Below the pieces are notes generated by a model. That model made no database searches, had not been told where the DNA came from, and saw only the letters and a program-made list of their open reading frames with translations. Shown one piece after another: positions 33,609-42,144 of a stretch of DNA of 43,940 bases. How positions within the stretch are numbered: position 1 is the first letter of the stretch; each line of letters starts with the position of its first letter. A program made the position numbers and the translations under genes. The stretch is from NCBI GenBank assembly GCA_002255575.1, contig NCAT01000018.1, positions 1-43,940 of the forward strand. The letters run 5' to 3'. Source of the stretch: Acidocella sp. 20-57-95. Lineage in GTDB: Bacteria; Pseudomonadota; Alphaproteobacteria; Acetobacterales; Acetobacteraceae.

Positions 33609-34382
33609 TTGTCTAATTTTAATTCCGAGACGGTCACCTCCGTCCGGCACTGGACCGACACGCTGTTCAGCTTCACCGCCACCCGTGACCCTGGCTTTCG
33701 TTTCCTCAGCGGCCAATTCACCATGATTGGCCTTGAAGTTGAGGGGCGGCCACTGTTGCGCGCCTACAGCATGTGCAGCGCCAACCACGAAGAACAATTA
33801 GAGTTCTTCTCCATCAAAGTCCCGCACGGCGCGCTGACCTCACGCCTGCAGCATTTACAGGTGGGCGATAAAGTCCTGGTGGGCCGCAAACCCACCGGCA
33901 CGCTGATTCAGGATAATCTACTGCCCGGCAAAAACCTGTATTTACTCGGCACCGGCACCGGCCTCGCCCCCTTCGTGAGCATCATCAAAGACCCAGACGC
34001 TTATGAGCGGTACGATAATATCATCCTGGTCCACGGCACCCGCACCATCGCCGAGCTTGGCTATGGCGAGCTGATCGTGAATAATTTGATGGAAGATGAA
34101 TTCTTCGGCGAACTCGCCCGCACGAAACTCCTTTACTACCCCACCGTCACCCGCGAAGCCTTCCGCAACACCGGCCGCATCACCACCCTCATCGAAACCG
34201 GCAAACTACAAGCCGATCTCAACCTGCCTGCCTTCAGCCTGGAGACTGACCGCGTAATGCTGTGCGGCAGCCCGGAGATGCTGCATGATTTGAACATCGT
34301 TTTAAAAGCGCGCGGCTTCCATGAAGGCAACCATCACGAACCTGGCCATTACGTGATCGAAAAAGCCTTTGTCGAAAAATAA
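33609..34382 (+). CDS. fpr: ferredoxin/flavodoxin-NADP+ reductase
   Basis: 257 residues. FAD enzyme moving electrons between NADPH and ferredoxin or flavodoxin. Seen: FAD motif RAYSMCSANHEE, FFSIKVPHGALTSRLQHL, the NADP loop GTGTGLAPFVSIIKDP, LCGSPEML, and a C-terminus ending VIEKAFVEK, typical of the proteobacterial subclass. It starts with TTG at 33609, supported by AGGAG at 33598-33602 with a 6-base spacer and by the absence of any in-frame ATG nearby. Divergent from the aldehyde dehydrogenase gene, with a 238-bp region between them in which I recognise no clear element. Confidence 0.94.
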   Translation: MSNFNSETVTSVRHWTDTLFSFTATRDPGFRFLSGQFTMIGLEVEGRPLLRAYSMCSANHEEQLEFFSIKVPHGALTSRLQHLQVGDKVLVGRKPTGTLIQDNLLPGKNLYLLGTGTGLAPFVSIIKDPDAYERYDNIILVHGTRTIAELGYGELIVNNLMEDEFFGELARTKLLYYPTVTREAFRNTGRITTLIETGKLQADLNLPAFSLETDRVMLCGSPEMLHDLNIVLKARGFHEGNHHEPGHYVIEKAFVEK

Positions 34383-34383
34383 A

Positions 34384-34416
34384 ATCGCCTGATTAGCAAT
34401 AGGATTTTTTATTTTT
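34384..34416 (+). terminator. possible weak intrinsic terminator after fpr
   Basis: Directly after the fpr stop, a poor imperfect stem (ATCGCCT ... AGGAT) is followed by a long T-rich run at 34405-34416. The T-run is convincing but the stem is not. A separate 6-bp hairpin TAAGCG/CGCTTA lies at 34502-34517 near the end of the convergent gene. Confidence 0.3.
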
Positions 34417-34531
34417 CCCATGGAAATCGGAAACTCCCGATTGATGGCTAGGCGTTTGAAAACCGCGCGCCCGAGATATATTTCAGCGGCAATTTTCACA
34501 TTAAGCGATTGCGCTTAGCGTCCCCCCGGCC

Positions 34532-36172
34532 CTAGCTGCACGGCAGTGGCGGCAACACCAAGGCGTTCGGGCTACCATCATCGAAATCCTGCTGTTGGAA
34601 GCAATTCTCGGCCAGATGCTGGTTTGTCGGGTTAAATAGGGTGATGTAAATTCGCGTACCCGCCAATTCAATTTTCGCAGGCGTCCCCAGCGGCGCAATC
34701 TTGGCAAAATTATCCGGCAAATGATGCGTGGTATTACTGTCCTGCCCCGCATGGCCGATTACCACCCATACGCGCTTACCCTGTAATTGCGCCTGCCGCG
34801 CATGGGTTAGGTCACCATCGGAATCACCCAACACAATATCCTGCGCACCAGCCGGTAAATAAGCCCGCAAAATCGTGTCATCCCAGGGGTCGCTCAGCAA
34901 CACCACATCTCCCGGGGCAACCTCGCTTGCCAAAATTTTCGCAGCAATATCCCAGCGCGGCTTCGTTTCTACGTGATAATAAGGCAGCAAATTGAACAGC
35001 AACAACGCCGCCATCGCCCCAGCCGCCGCCCATTGCACGCGTTTTGGCAGCGCTTGCAACGCAAAGCCTAAGCCAATACCGGCCAGAATTGCAAACGGTG
35101 CCGCGCTCCACAAAATATAGCGCGGGATCAGCATGGAGCGCCAAAGCGAGATCACCAGCAACACCGCAGGCAGCAAAATGAACGAAAGACCAATCACGGC
35201 CAGCAGCACCGGCCGCGCCCGCAAGCGCCAGGCCCCCAGCATCGCCGCCAACAGCAACCCACCTTCAATCAGCAGCAACACCGGCAGCGGCGTTGATACA
35301 TCCATCAGCCGGAATGAAACGGTATCGGCAATCCGCATCAAATAGACCGATGAAAAATCGTACCACAGCCGCGCCATATCAACCGGCGGAATCCAGGTCA
35401 CGCTATCAATGAATTTTTTATCCTGATGAATTTCCATCAACACGTAGAACGGTGCCGAAAATACCACCATCAGCGCATCCGCCATCAGCAGGTTTTTCAA
35501 AAACCCCTGGCGGGCAGCACCCTGCCGCAACATCACAAAACCAATCACATTGACCGTCAGCAGCCACGGCACGCCATCACCGAGCACATCCAGCGCGCCG
35601 GCGGTCCCCAAAATCAACGCCGCCCAGGCGCCGCGCAGAGACCGTTTATCAGACCAAGCCAGCCCCGCCGCCGGCAAATTCATCGCCAGTTGCACCATGC
35701 CATAAAGCGCCGTCAGAATCAGGCACATTTCCAGCGTATAGGACCGCGCTTCCTGGCTGAACGCCAAAGCTGAAGGTGACAGGCCGATAATCAACGCCGC
35801 CAACAGCGCCGCAGCGCGCCCGGCAACGCGGGCGGTGATCAAAAACACCAGCAACACGCACAATGCGCCAAACACGGCAGACGGCAGACGCAGCCAGAAT
35901 TGCGGATCGCCCAGCCCCGCCAGCGGTGAAAGCAGCAGGAAAAAGCTTGGCATATGATGATTGGCAAAGGAATCTTTCACCAAATCCCCAAAGCTCATAT
36001 TCACCCGCTGCCAAGTGAAAATCTCATCAAGCCAAAATGGCCGGGCGCCGAGATCAACCAGCCGCACCAGCAACGCCAGCGCAAACACCGCCACCGGCAA
36101 AGCTGCCGCGTGGGTCATCACCGCCCGAATATGCAGGGGTCGTAAGGTGCGTGCGGGTTGCGCTTTCATCAT
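34532..36172 (-). CDS. GT39/ArnT-like polytopic glycosyltransferase
   Basis: 546 residues with about 10-12 transmembrane helices and a periplasmic C-terminal portion of about 130 residues. The first periplasmic loop contains GARPFWLDEIFTWQRV, carrying the acidic D-E pair typical of GT-C/PMT_2 (GT39-like) enzymes that use polyprenyl-phosphate sugars. The soluble C-terminus has a Rossmann-like stretch around EVAPGDVVLLSDPWDD and ends with PLPCS. The ATG overlaps the stop of the alpha-E gene (ATGA), so it belongs to the ATP-grasp/alpha-E operon. Acceptor and sugar unknown. Confidence 0.85.
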   Translation of the reverse strand: MMKAQPARTLRPLHIRAVMTHAAALPVAVFALALLVRLVDLGARPFWLDEIFTWQRVNMSFGDLVKDSFANHHMPSFFLLLSPLAGLGDPQFWLRLPSAVFGALCVLLVFLITARVAGRAAALLAALIIGLSPSALAFSQEARSYTLEMCLILTALYGMVQLAMNLPAAGLAWSDKRSLRGAWAALILGTAGALDVLGDGVPWLLTVNVIGFVMLRQGAARQGFLKNLLMADALMVVFSAPFYVLMEIHQDKKFIDSVTWIPPVDMARLWYDFSSVYLMRIADTVSFRLMDVSTPLPVLLLIEGGLLLAAMLGAWRLRARPVLLAVIGLSFILLPAVLLVISLWRSMLIPRYILWSAAPFAILAGIGLGFALQALPKRVQWAAAGAMAALLLFNLLPYYHVETKPRWDIAAKILASEVAPGDVVLLSDPWDDTILRAYLPAGAQDIVLGDSDGDLTHARQAQLQGKRVWVVIGHAGQDSNTTHHLPDNFAKIAPLGTPAKIELAGTRIYITLFNPTNQHLAENCFQQQDFDDGSPNALVLPPLPCS

Positions 36173-37254
36173 GCCAAAGCCTCTGCCTTCCCTCCGGCGG
36201 GATAATCCGGAGCGGCCGTCTGTGCAGAGCCAGAACTTTGGCTTTGGCTCTGAGAGGCATCCAGCGTCTCAGCCGGAAATTGCCCCTCATCTGGCCGCCA
36301 ATCCCGGAAGAACGCCCGGCCAATGGCGGCTGCCAATCGCTGCAATTGAATCTGCACTGCATCTAGATAGTCATGCAACCCCGTGGCGAGAATATGGCTA
36401 ATCAGTTTTTCTGTTAAAATTTCACGTAAATATTCGGCAACCTCCATCGGCTCGTTGGCACGCGAAAGCCCATAAATCCGGCGCAAATCTTCCAAATACG
36501 CCTCCGCCCGGCGCACACACAGCAACGCCGACCGTGGTGAAGACGGGTCACGCAGCAGGAAATCCACCACATCTTCCGCTGAGAACATCGCCCGCGCATG
36601 GCGCTTAAAGGCATGATACCCCGCCCCCGCCCGCAACACCGCGTTCCATTGGGTCAGCTCGGCCACGCGCTTGGCTTCGCCATCACGCGGCAACATGGTG
36701 GTGTATTTAATATCCAGCATCCGGGTGGTCTGGTCGGCCCGCTCAATCACCCGCCCCAGATGGTAAAAATACCAGCCCTGATCGCGATACAACGTGCCCT
36801 CAGTAATCCCGGTATGGGCCTGCACGCCATCTTTCAGCTTGGTACACAGGCGCGACAGCGCATCACCTTCCAAATCCTCCGGTAAAATCCGGCTAACAAA
36901 CCGATGAAACACGTTAATCTGACGCCACATCTCGGTGCTCATCAAGGGCCGCAGCGTGCGGGCATTGGTCCGCGCATCCTCAATATTCGCCGGAATGGAT
37001 GTCGGGTTGCCCTTATCTAGCAGGTAAAACCGCTTCACATGCGTTGCATCTGGCGAAAACCCGCGCTTCTCGAAATTCTTCTCGTCGGCATTAATCTGGA
37101 TCAGGCCAAACCAGGCCTGCGTCTCATAGCCTGGCGACTCAAAACTCTGCGTCACATCAATCAAGCGTGCCAGATTTTCCACCCGCTCCAGATAGCGCGC
37201 CATCCAGAACAGCCCCTCGGCATCGCGCGCGAGCAGAACTGTATCAAACCTCAT
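36169..37254 (-). CDS. stand-alone alpha-E domain protein
   Basis: 361 residues, almost all alpha-helical. Starts with LLARDAEGLFWMARYLERVENLARLID, the family signature (N-terminal A-x-x-LFW-x-x-RY-x-ERxE). Further conserved parts: DQGWYFYHLGRVIERADQTTRMLDIKY, RDPSSPRSALLCVRRAEAYL, and HILATGLHDYLDAVQIQL. A Ser/Gln-rich tail (about 332-350, SQSQSQSSGSAQ) ends the protein. Alpha-E proteins have no proven activity; they occur next to circularly permuted ATP-grasp and transglutaminase genes and are proposed partners or substrates of a peptide-forming ligase. The ATG overlaps the ATP-grasp stop; the stop overlaps the GT39-like start. Confidence 0.92.
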   Translation of the reverse strand: MRFDTVLLARDAEGLFWMARYLERVENLARLIDVTQSFESPGYETQAWFGLIQINADEKNFEKRGFSPDATHVKRFYLLDKGNPTSIPANIEDARTNARTLRPLMSTEMWRQINVFHRFVSRILPEDLEGDALSRLCTKLKDGVQAHTGITEGTLYRDQGWYFYHLGRVIERADQTTRMLDIKYTTMLPRDGEAKRVAELTQWNAVLRAGAGYHAFKRHARAMFSAEDVVDFLLRDPSSPRSALLCVRRAEAYLEDLRRIYGLSRANEPMEVAEYLREILTEKLISHILATGLHDYLDAVQIQLQRLAAAIGRAFFRDWRPDEGQFPAETLDASQSQSQSSGSAQTAAPDYPAGGKAEALA

Positions 37255-38741
37255 GGTGCGCCCCCCTTACCAAAATCATCCGCCAGCACCCAGGTATCTT
37301 TCGACCCTCCGCCCTGGCTGGAATTCACAATCAGGCTGCCGCGCTTCAGCGCCACACGGGTCAGCCCGCCCGGCAAAACCCAGCTTTCCTTGCCGGTGAT
37401 AATAAACGGCCGCAAATCCAAATGCCGTGGCCCGATGCCTTCCTCACTCAATGTGGGCGCCACCGAAAGCCCGATCATCGGCTGGCTGATCCATTGCGCC
37501 GGGTCCGCCAAAATCGCGGCGCGCGAGGTTTCCAACTCCTCCTTGCTCGCCCGCGGCCCGATGGTAATGCCGTAACCACCCGATTCCCCCACCGGCTTGG
37601 TCACCAACTTATCCAAATTCGCCAGCGTATAGGCCAAACCTTCTTTCTCACGGCAGATATTGGTCTGCACGTTTTCAATCAGCGCGTCTTCGCCCAGGTA
37701 ATATTTAATAATCCGCGGCATATAAGCGTAAACGGCCTTATCATCCGCCACACCAGTACCAACCGCATTGGCAATTGCCACATTCCCGGCCTTCCAGGCG
37801 CCGATCAACCCGCGCACGCCCAGCATCGATTCCGGGCGGAACACGGCCGGGTCCAAAAAGTCATCATTCAAACGCCGGTAAATCGTATGCACCGGCCTGA
37901 GACCAGTGATGGTGCGCATGTAAACCCGGTCATTTTCCACCACCAGGTCCGAGCCCACCACCAGCGGCACGCCCATTTCACGGGCTAAAAACACATGCTC
38001 AAAATATGCCGAGTTATAAATCCCCGGGGAGAGCAGCACCACTTGCGGGTCATCCAACCCACCCGGCGCAATCTCAGACATCGCGGCCCGCAACCGCCGC
38101 CCATAATCATCCACCGGGCGCAGCCTGATCCCCGCCATCAAATCCGGGAAGGTCCGCAGCATCAAGTGCCGGTTTTCAATCACATAGGAAACCCCGGATG
38201 GCGTGCGGGCATTATCCTCGAGCACCCGGAAATCGCCGTGCTCGTCGCGGATAATATCAATCCCGCACACATGCACATAGGTCCCGTGCGGCACCGGAAA
38301 ATCCTGCATTTCCGGCCGGTAATTGGCATTACCGTACACCAGCTCACGCGGAATAATCCCGTCTTTAATAATCTGCCCCTTGCTGTAAATATCGCCGAGA
38401 AACAGGTTCAGCGCCGCCACGCGCTGCTTGCAGGCACGCTCCAGCAAATCCCATTCACCAAAGGTCAGTATCCGGGGAATACAATCAAACGGCAAAATCC
38501 GGTCAATCGCGGTCGCATCTGAATAGACCGTAAAGGTAATCCCCAAATCGATCAGCTCGGTTTCCGCCGCCGCCGCGCGCCCGCGCAACTCGGTCAGCCC
38601 AATCTTCGCCAGCCGCTCCGCCAGCCATGTCGGCACTGGCCCGGCATCGGCGCGCGGCTTGGTGAGTTCGCAAAAATACCGGCCCGGGTCATAATCCGGC
38701 CAGGCGTGTGAAAAAATATCGCTCAACGGCCGGTTCCCCAT
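37251..38741 (-). CDS. circularly permuted type 2 ATP-grasp protein (apparently intact)
   Basis: 496 residues, the usual size for the single-domain form. Predicted amide/peptide-bond ligase using ATP. Conserved blocks are all present: FRVLEDNARTPSGVSYVIENR (about 172), TITGLRPVHTIYRRLNDDFLDP (about 285), ANAVGTGVADDKAVYAYMP, KPVGESGGYGITIG (about 380), and HLDLRPF / LPGGLTRVAL near the C-terminus. These contain the acidic and basic residues expected for Mg-ATP binding. First gene of a leftward operon (ATGA overlap with the alpha-E gene). Comparative genomics predicts amidoligase chemistry; the actual product has not been established, to my knowledge. Confidence 0.93.
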   Translation of the reverse strand: MGNRPLSDIFSHAWPDYDPGRYFCELTKPRADAGPVPTWLAERLAKIGLTELRGRAAAAETELIDLGITFTVYSDATAIDRILPFDCIPRILTFGEWDLLERACKQRVAALNLFLGDIYSKGQIIKDGIIPRELVYGNANYRPEMQDFPVPHGTYVHVCGIDIIRDEHGDFRVLEDNARTPSGVSYVIENRHLMLRTFPDLMAGIRLRPVDDYGRRLRAAMSEIAPGGLDDPQVVLLSPGIYNSAYFEHVFLAREMGVPLVVGSDLVVENDRVYMRTITGLRPVHTIYRRLNDDFLDPAVFRPESMLGVRGLIGAWKAGNVAIANAVGTGVADDKAVYAYMPRIIKYYLGEDALIENVQTNICREKEGLAYTLANLDKLVTKPVGESGGYGITIGPRASKEELETSRAAILADPAQWISQPMIGLSVAPTLSEEGIGPRHLDLRPFIITGKESWVLPGGLTRVALKRGSLIVNSSQGGGSKDTWVLADDFGKGGAP

Positions 38742-39058
38742 AAAAACGGTTCAATCAAAAAATCGCGACCCGGCGAGATCGCCAGTGCCTCATTATAATC
38801 AAAAAATGCCCTATTCAGTGGCAATCCAGTCTCTAAAGCCAATCGTTTCACCAATTTTTACCCTGCAATAATAGTGACATCCTACACCGCGCCTAACCCT
38901 GATCTCGATAACAGCATCCAAGCAGCCGAAGCCATGCAAACAGCGGACCATACAAGAGAGACACACGCCAGCGCGTTGTGTTGCAAGCAAAATAAGCCAT
39001 ACGAAACTTTTTTAATTCGCTCTCGCCGTGCCGCAATCTCTCTGTTAAGCCTTCGGTG
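38742..39058. promoter_or_regulatory. divergent control region between the two ATP-grasp operons
   Basis: 317 bp without a convincing gene. On the minus strand a perfect TATAAT (38797-38792) lies about 50 bases before the left-arm ATG, but its -35 partner is weak. A short palindrome GGCGA-GA-TCGCC (38771-38782) would fall in the left-arm leader. For the right arm I see no strong promoter and no good ribosome-binding site before the ATG at 39059. A 61-codon plus-strand frame (38874-39059) lacks support. Confidence 0.4.
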
Positions 39059-41260
39059 ATGCATGCCACCGTCACCAGCGATGAAATGATCGACCGTTCG
39101 GGCCGTATCCGGACGCCCTGGGTTCCGGTCATGGAAGCATTCCGCAGCATCGGCCCCGAAGAAATGGGCCACCGCGCCATTGCGCTTAACAAACAGGTTC
39201 GCCTGGCAGCCCCCTTCGGTGCCGTTGCAAAGCATCGCTACGACCCGCTGCCAGCGCCGCTCACCGCCTCGGAATTCGCCGTGCTGGAAGCTGGCATCAA
39301 GCAGCGCGCCTTGGTGCTGGGCAGCCTGCTCGAGGATTTATATGGCCGCCAGCAAGTGTTGCAGACCGGCCTGATCCCGCCCACCCTCATTTTCGGCAGT
39401 CGGCATTTTGTCCGCAGCCTGCATACCGGCTCACCGCTGCCGCTGCCGCGCCTGTCATTTTACGCTGTTGACATCATTCGCGGCCCGGATGGCCGGTTCC
39501 AAGTGCTGCGTGACCATACCGGCATCATCCCCGGCCTTGGCCACGCTCTCACGCTGCGCCGGGTCGCCTCTGGCACCGTGCCGGAACTATTCCGCGCCGG
39601 CGGCCTGCGCAGCCTGCGGCCCGCCCGCGAAATGCTGGTGGACCATCTCCAACGCGACAGCCAAGGCGGCATGATTGCAGTACTCTCCGCCAGTGCCGCC
39701 AGCCCGGCGCAATCGCTGGATATGATGGATGATGCGCTGCTGGCCCGCGCGCTTGGCACCCTTCTGATTGAACCAGGCGACCTTGCCGCCCGCGGCGGGG
39801 CCCTGCATGTGAAAACGCTCTCGGGCCTGCTGCATGTCGCCACCCTCATTCGCGGCCTCTCTGGCATCGAACTAGACCCGCTTGAACAAGGTGGCCGCCC
39901 CGGTGCTGGCATTCCCGGCGCGTTTGGGGCGGTGCGCGCCGGTGTTTTGAACATGCTGAACGCGCCTGGCACATCACTCGCCGAGATCGATGAAATCGCG
40001 CCACTGATCAGCGGCCTGTTCGAAACATTCTGCGGCGCGCCGGCTTTGCTGCCCTCAGCCACCGGCACACCGTTGCTGATGGCGTCAAAAGCCCCGTTTG
40101 TGGAAGGCACCGGGCTGGTCTCCACCCCGCTGATGTTCCGCCTCTATGGCTGGCATGATGGCACCGGCTGGCAGGTGCTGCCCGGTGGCCTCGCCTTTGG
40201 TCTCAACGATGCGGGACTGCCGCAAAACATGAAAGATGTTTGGGTGCTCGACGCTGACGAACCGCATTATTACTCCGGCGTAACCCATTCCGAACCCGCC
40301 ACCCGCGTGCCCTTCCTGCCTGCCGCCCATCTACCCGCCCGGGTTGCCGATAATCTGTTCTGGCTCGGCCGTTCGATCGAGCGTCTGGAAGCTGCCGCCC
40401 GCCTGTTAATGCTGGCTTTGCCACGCCTGGAATCCGGCACCTCCCTGCCGCGTGACGCCGCCGAGCGTACATTGATCACGCGCTGCTTGGCGCAAGCCGA
40501 ATTGCTGCCCTCAGAACTCGCCAGCGGCAACCTCTCTGGCCGCCTGCTGCGCCAATCGCTGGCGCGGCGCAAACCGATGGCCCGGCTGATCAGAGAAGTC
40601 ACTAGACTAGTCAACGCGGCCAGCGAACGGCTTAGCCCTAGTATGCTCGCCACCGTGCTGTTGGCGCTCGACCAAGCCACGACCACTTTAGTACCCGATG
40701 AAGAACAGGCATTGCCCGCCATTCTCGGCTTCACCGCCACCTTCGCCGGGATCGCTGCTGAAAATATGTCGCGGGACGGCGGCTGGCTGTTCCTGGAAAT
40801 GGGCCGCCGGTTGGAACGCGCCGAGTCCTTCGCCGAGAGTCTGGCCATTTTGCTGGACGCCCCGCCCGAACGCCTCGAACCTGGTTTGGCGCTCGGCATC
40901 GAACTTGCCGACTCCGTCCTCAGCTACGACCTACGTCATGCCGGCATCCTGGCCCCCGGCCCGGTGCTGGCCATGATCCTGGCCGATGCCGGCAACCCGC
41001 GCAGCCTGTGCTTCCAATGCTCGGCGTTGCGCTGGTCGCTCGACCGGCTGGGCGCGGACGACGACGCGGAATCCGCCCGGCTGCTGCTCACTGAAGCCGC
41101 CAAGCTCGCCAGCGGCACCGCCGAACTTTCCGCACCTTTGCACGCCATTGGTGCGCGGCTCCGGCTCCTGTCAGACCGCGTGCAGCGCCGCTTCTTCACC
41201 TTACTGCCAGAAGCGCATCAGCTCGAGGATGAAGAAGAAGTCTTGGCAACCAACTCATGA
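39059..41260 (+). CDS. fused circularly permuted ATP-grasp (degenerate) + alpha-E protein
   Basis: About 733 residues from ATG 39059 (GTG 39056 is also possible). Residues about 15-415 align in order with type 2 circularly permuted ATP-grasp domains, for example LGSLLEDLYGRQQVLQTGLIPP. However, the EDN/DRT block is VLRDHTGIIPGLGH, the IYRRLNDD block is LIRGLSGIELDP, and the KPVGESGGYG block is unrecognisable. Residues about 423-720 are an alpha-E domain starting ARVADNLFWLGRSIERLEAAARLL. Family fusions are usually longer, about 830 residues. The ligase half is therefore probably a pseudoenzyme. Stop overlaps the transglutaminase start. Confidence 0.85.
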   Translation: MHATVTSDEMIDRSGRIRTPWVPVMEAFRSIGPEEMGHRAIALNKQVRLAAPFGAVAKHRYDPLPAPLTASEFAVLEAGIKQRALVLGSLLEDLYGRQQVLQTGLIPPTLIFGSRHFVRSLHTGSPLPLPRLSFYAVDIIRGPDGRFQVLRDHTGIIPGLGHALTLRRVASGTVPELFRAGGLRSLRPAREMLVDHLQRDSQGGMIAVLSASAASPAQSLDMMDDALLARALGTLLIEPGDLAARGGALHVKTLSGLLHVATLIRGLSGIELDPLEQGGRPGAGIPGAFGAVRAGVLNMLNAPGTSLAEIDEIAPLISGLFETFCGAPALLPSATGTPLLMASKAPFVEGTGLVSTPLMFRLYGWHDGTGWQVLPGGLAFGLNDAGLPQNMKDVWVLDADEPHYYSGVTHSEPATRVPFLPAAHLPARVADNLFWLGRSIERLEAAARLLMLALPRLESGTSLPRDAAERTLITRCLAQAELLPSELASGNLSGRLLRQSLARRKPMARLIREVTRLVNAASERLSPSMLATVLLALDQATTTLVPDEEQALPAILGFTATFAGIAAENMSRDGGWLFLEMGRRLERAESFAESLAILLDAPPERLEPGLALGIELADSVLSYDLRHAGILAPGPVLAMILADAGNPRSLCFQCSALRWSLDRLGADDDAESARLLLTEAAKLASGTAELSAPLHAIGARLRLLSDRVQRRFFTLLPEAHQLEDEEEVLATNS

Positions 41261-42123
41261 TCTACCGCCTGCGCCATGCCACCATTTACGAATATGCCGA
41301 ACCGGTTCTGCTGGGCACGCATTTCATGCACATGGTCCCGCGCATTCGGCCAGGTCAGACGGTGCGCGAATCCGCCCTGCTGATCTCGCCAACCCCTGAT
41401 AATCAGCGCGATGAGGTGGACCATTTCGGTAATTTCACCACCACCGTCGCCTTGGCCTTGCCGCATAAGCAATTCTCGGTCGAGCTGACCGCCACCATCG
41501 AGGTTGCACAACCAGCCCCGCCCGCACCAGCCACCACGCCGAAATTCGAGCAGATTATGGCCGCCGCCCGCGCCCGCGCCGACATTGCCGAATATACGCT
41601 CACCAGCCCGCTCGCCGCCCAGAATGATGACCTCATCGCCTATGGCCGCGCCAGTTTTCCACCCGGCCAGCCCATTTTAACCGGCCTGCTCGACCTCAAC
41701 CGTCGTATCTTCACCGACATGACGTACAAGCCAGGCGTGACCAACAACAGCACCACCGCCGCCCAGGCGTTGAAAACCAAAATCGGCGTCTGCCAGGATT
41801 ACGCCCACCTGATGATCGCCGCCTTGCGTGGCATCGGCCTGCCAGCCCGCTATGTCTCGGGCTATTTGCGCACCTCCCCCCCAGCTGGGCAGATCAAGCG
41901 CCGCGGTGCTGACCAATCGCATGCCTGGGTTTCGGCCTGGACCGGCGATTATTCAGGCTGGGTTGATTTTGACCCCACCAATAATCTGCTCGTCTCTGAT
42001 GAACATGTCACCCTCGCTTGGGGCCGGGATTTCCAAGATGTCAGCCCACTGCGTGGCATCATCCTGGGCGGCGGCCGGCACACGCTGCAAGTGAATGTCG
42101 ATCTCGACCCGGTTCTGACCTAA
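41257..42123 (+). CDS. transglutaminase-fold protein (predicted peptidase/amidase)
   Basis: 288 residues. N-terminal bacterial transglutaminase-like beta domain (MIYRLRHATIYEYAEPV), then the core with the full Cys-His-Asp triad: GVCQDYAHLMIAAL (Cys), ADQSHAWVSAW (His), GWVDFDPTNN (Asp). No signal peptide, so it is cytoplasmic. In this family set it is predicted to cleave or transfer on amide bonds made by the ATP-grasp ligase. It overlaps the fused ATP-grasp/alpha-E gene by 4 bases (ATGA) and is 21 bases from the next membrane-protein gene. Confidence 0.93.
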   Translation: MIYRLRHATIYEYAEPVLLGTHFMHMVPRIRPGQTVRESALLISPTPDNQRDEVDHFGNFTTTVALALPHKQFSVELTATIEVAQPAPPAPATTPKFEQIMAAARARADIAEYTLTSPLAAQNDDLIAYGRASFPPGQPILTGLLDLNRRIFTDMTYKPGVTNNSTTAAQALKTKIGVCQDYAHLMIAALRGIGLPARYVSGYLRTSPPAGQIKRRGADQSHAWVSAWTGDYSGWVDFDPTNNLLVSDEHVTLAWGRDFQDVSPLRGIILGGGRHTLQVNVDLDPVLT

Positions 42124-42144
42124 TACGCCCAGCACCAAGGCATA

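Noticed and set aside
38874..39059. 61-codon plus-strand frame in the divergent control region
   Set aside because: No ribosome-binding site, no recognisable motif, and it runs into the start of the fused ATP-grasp gene; more likely leader or control DNA.
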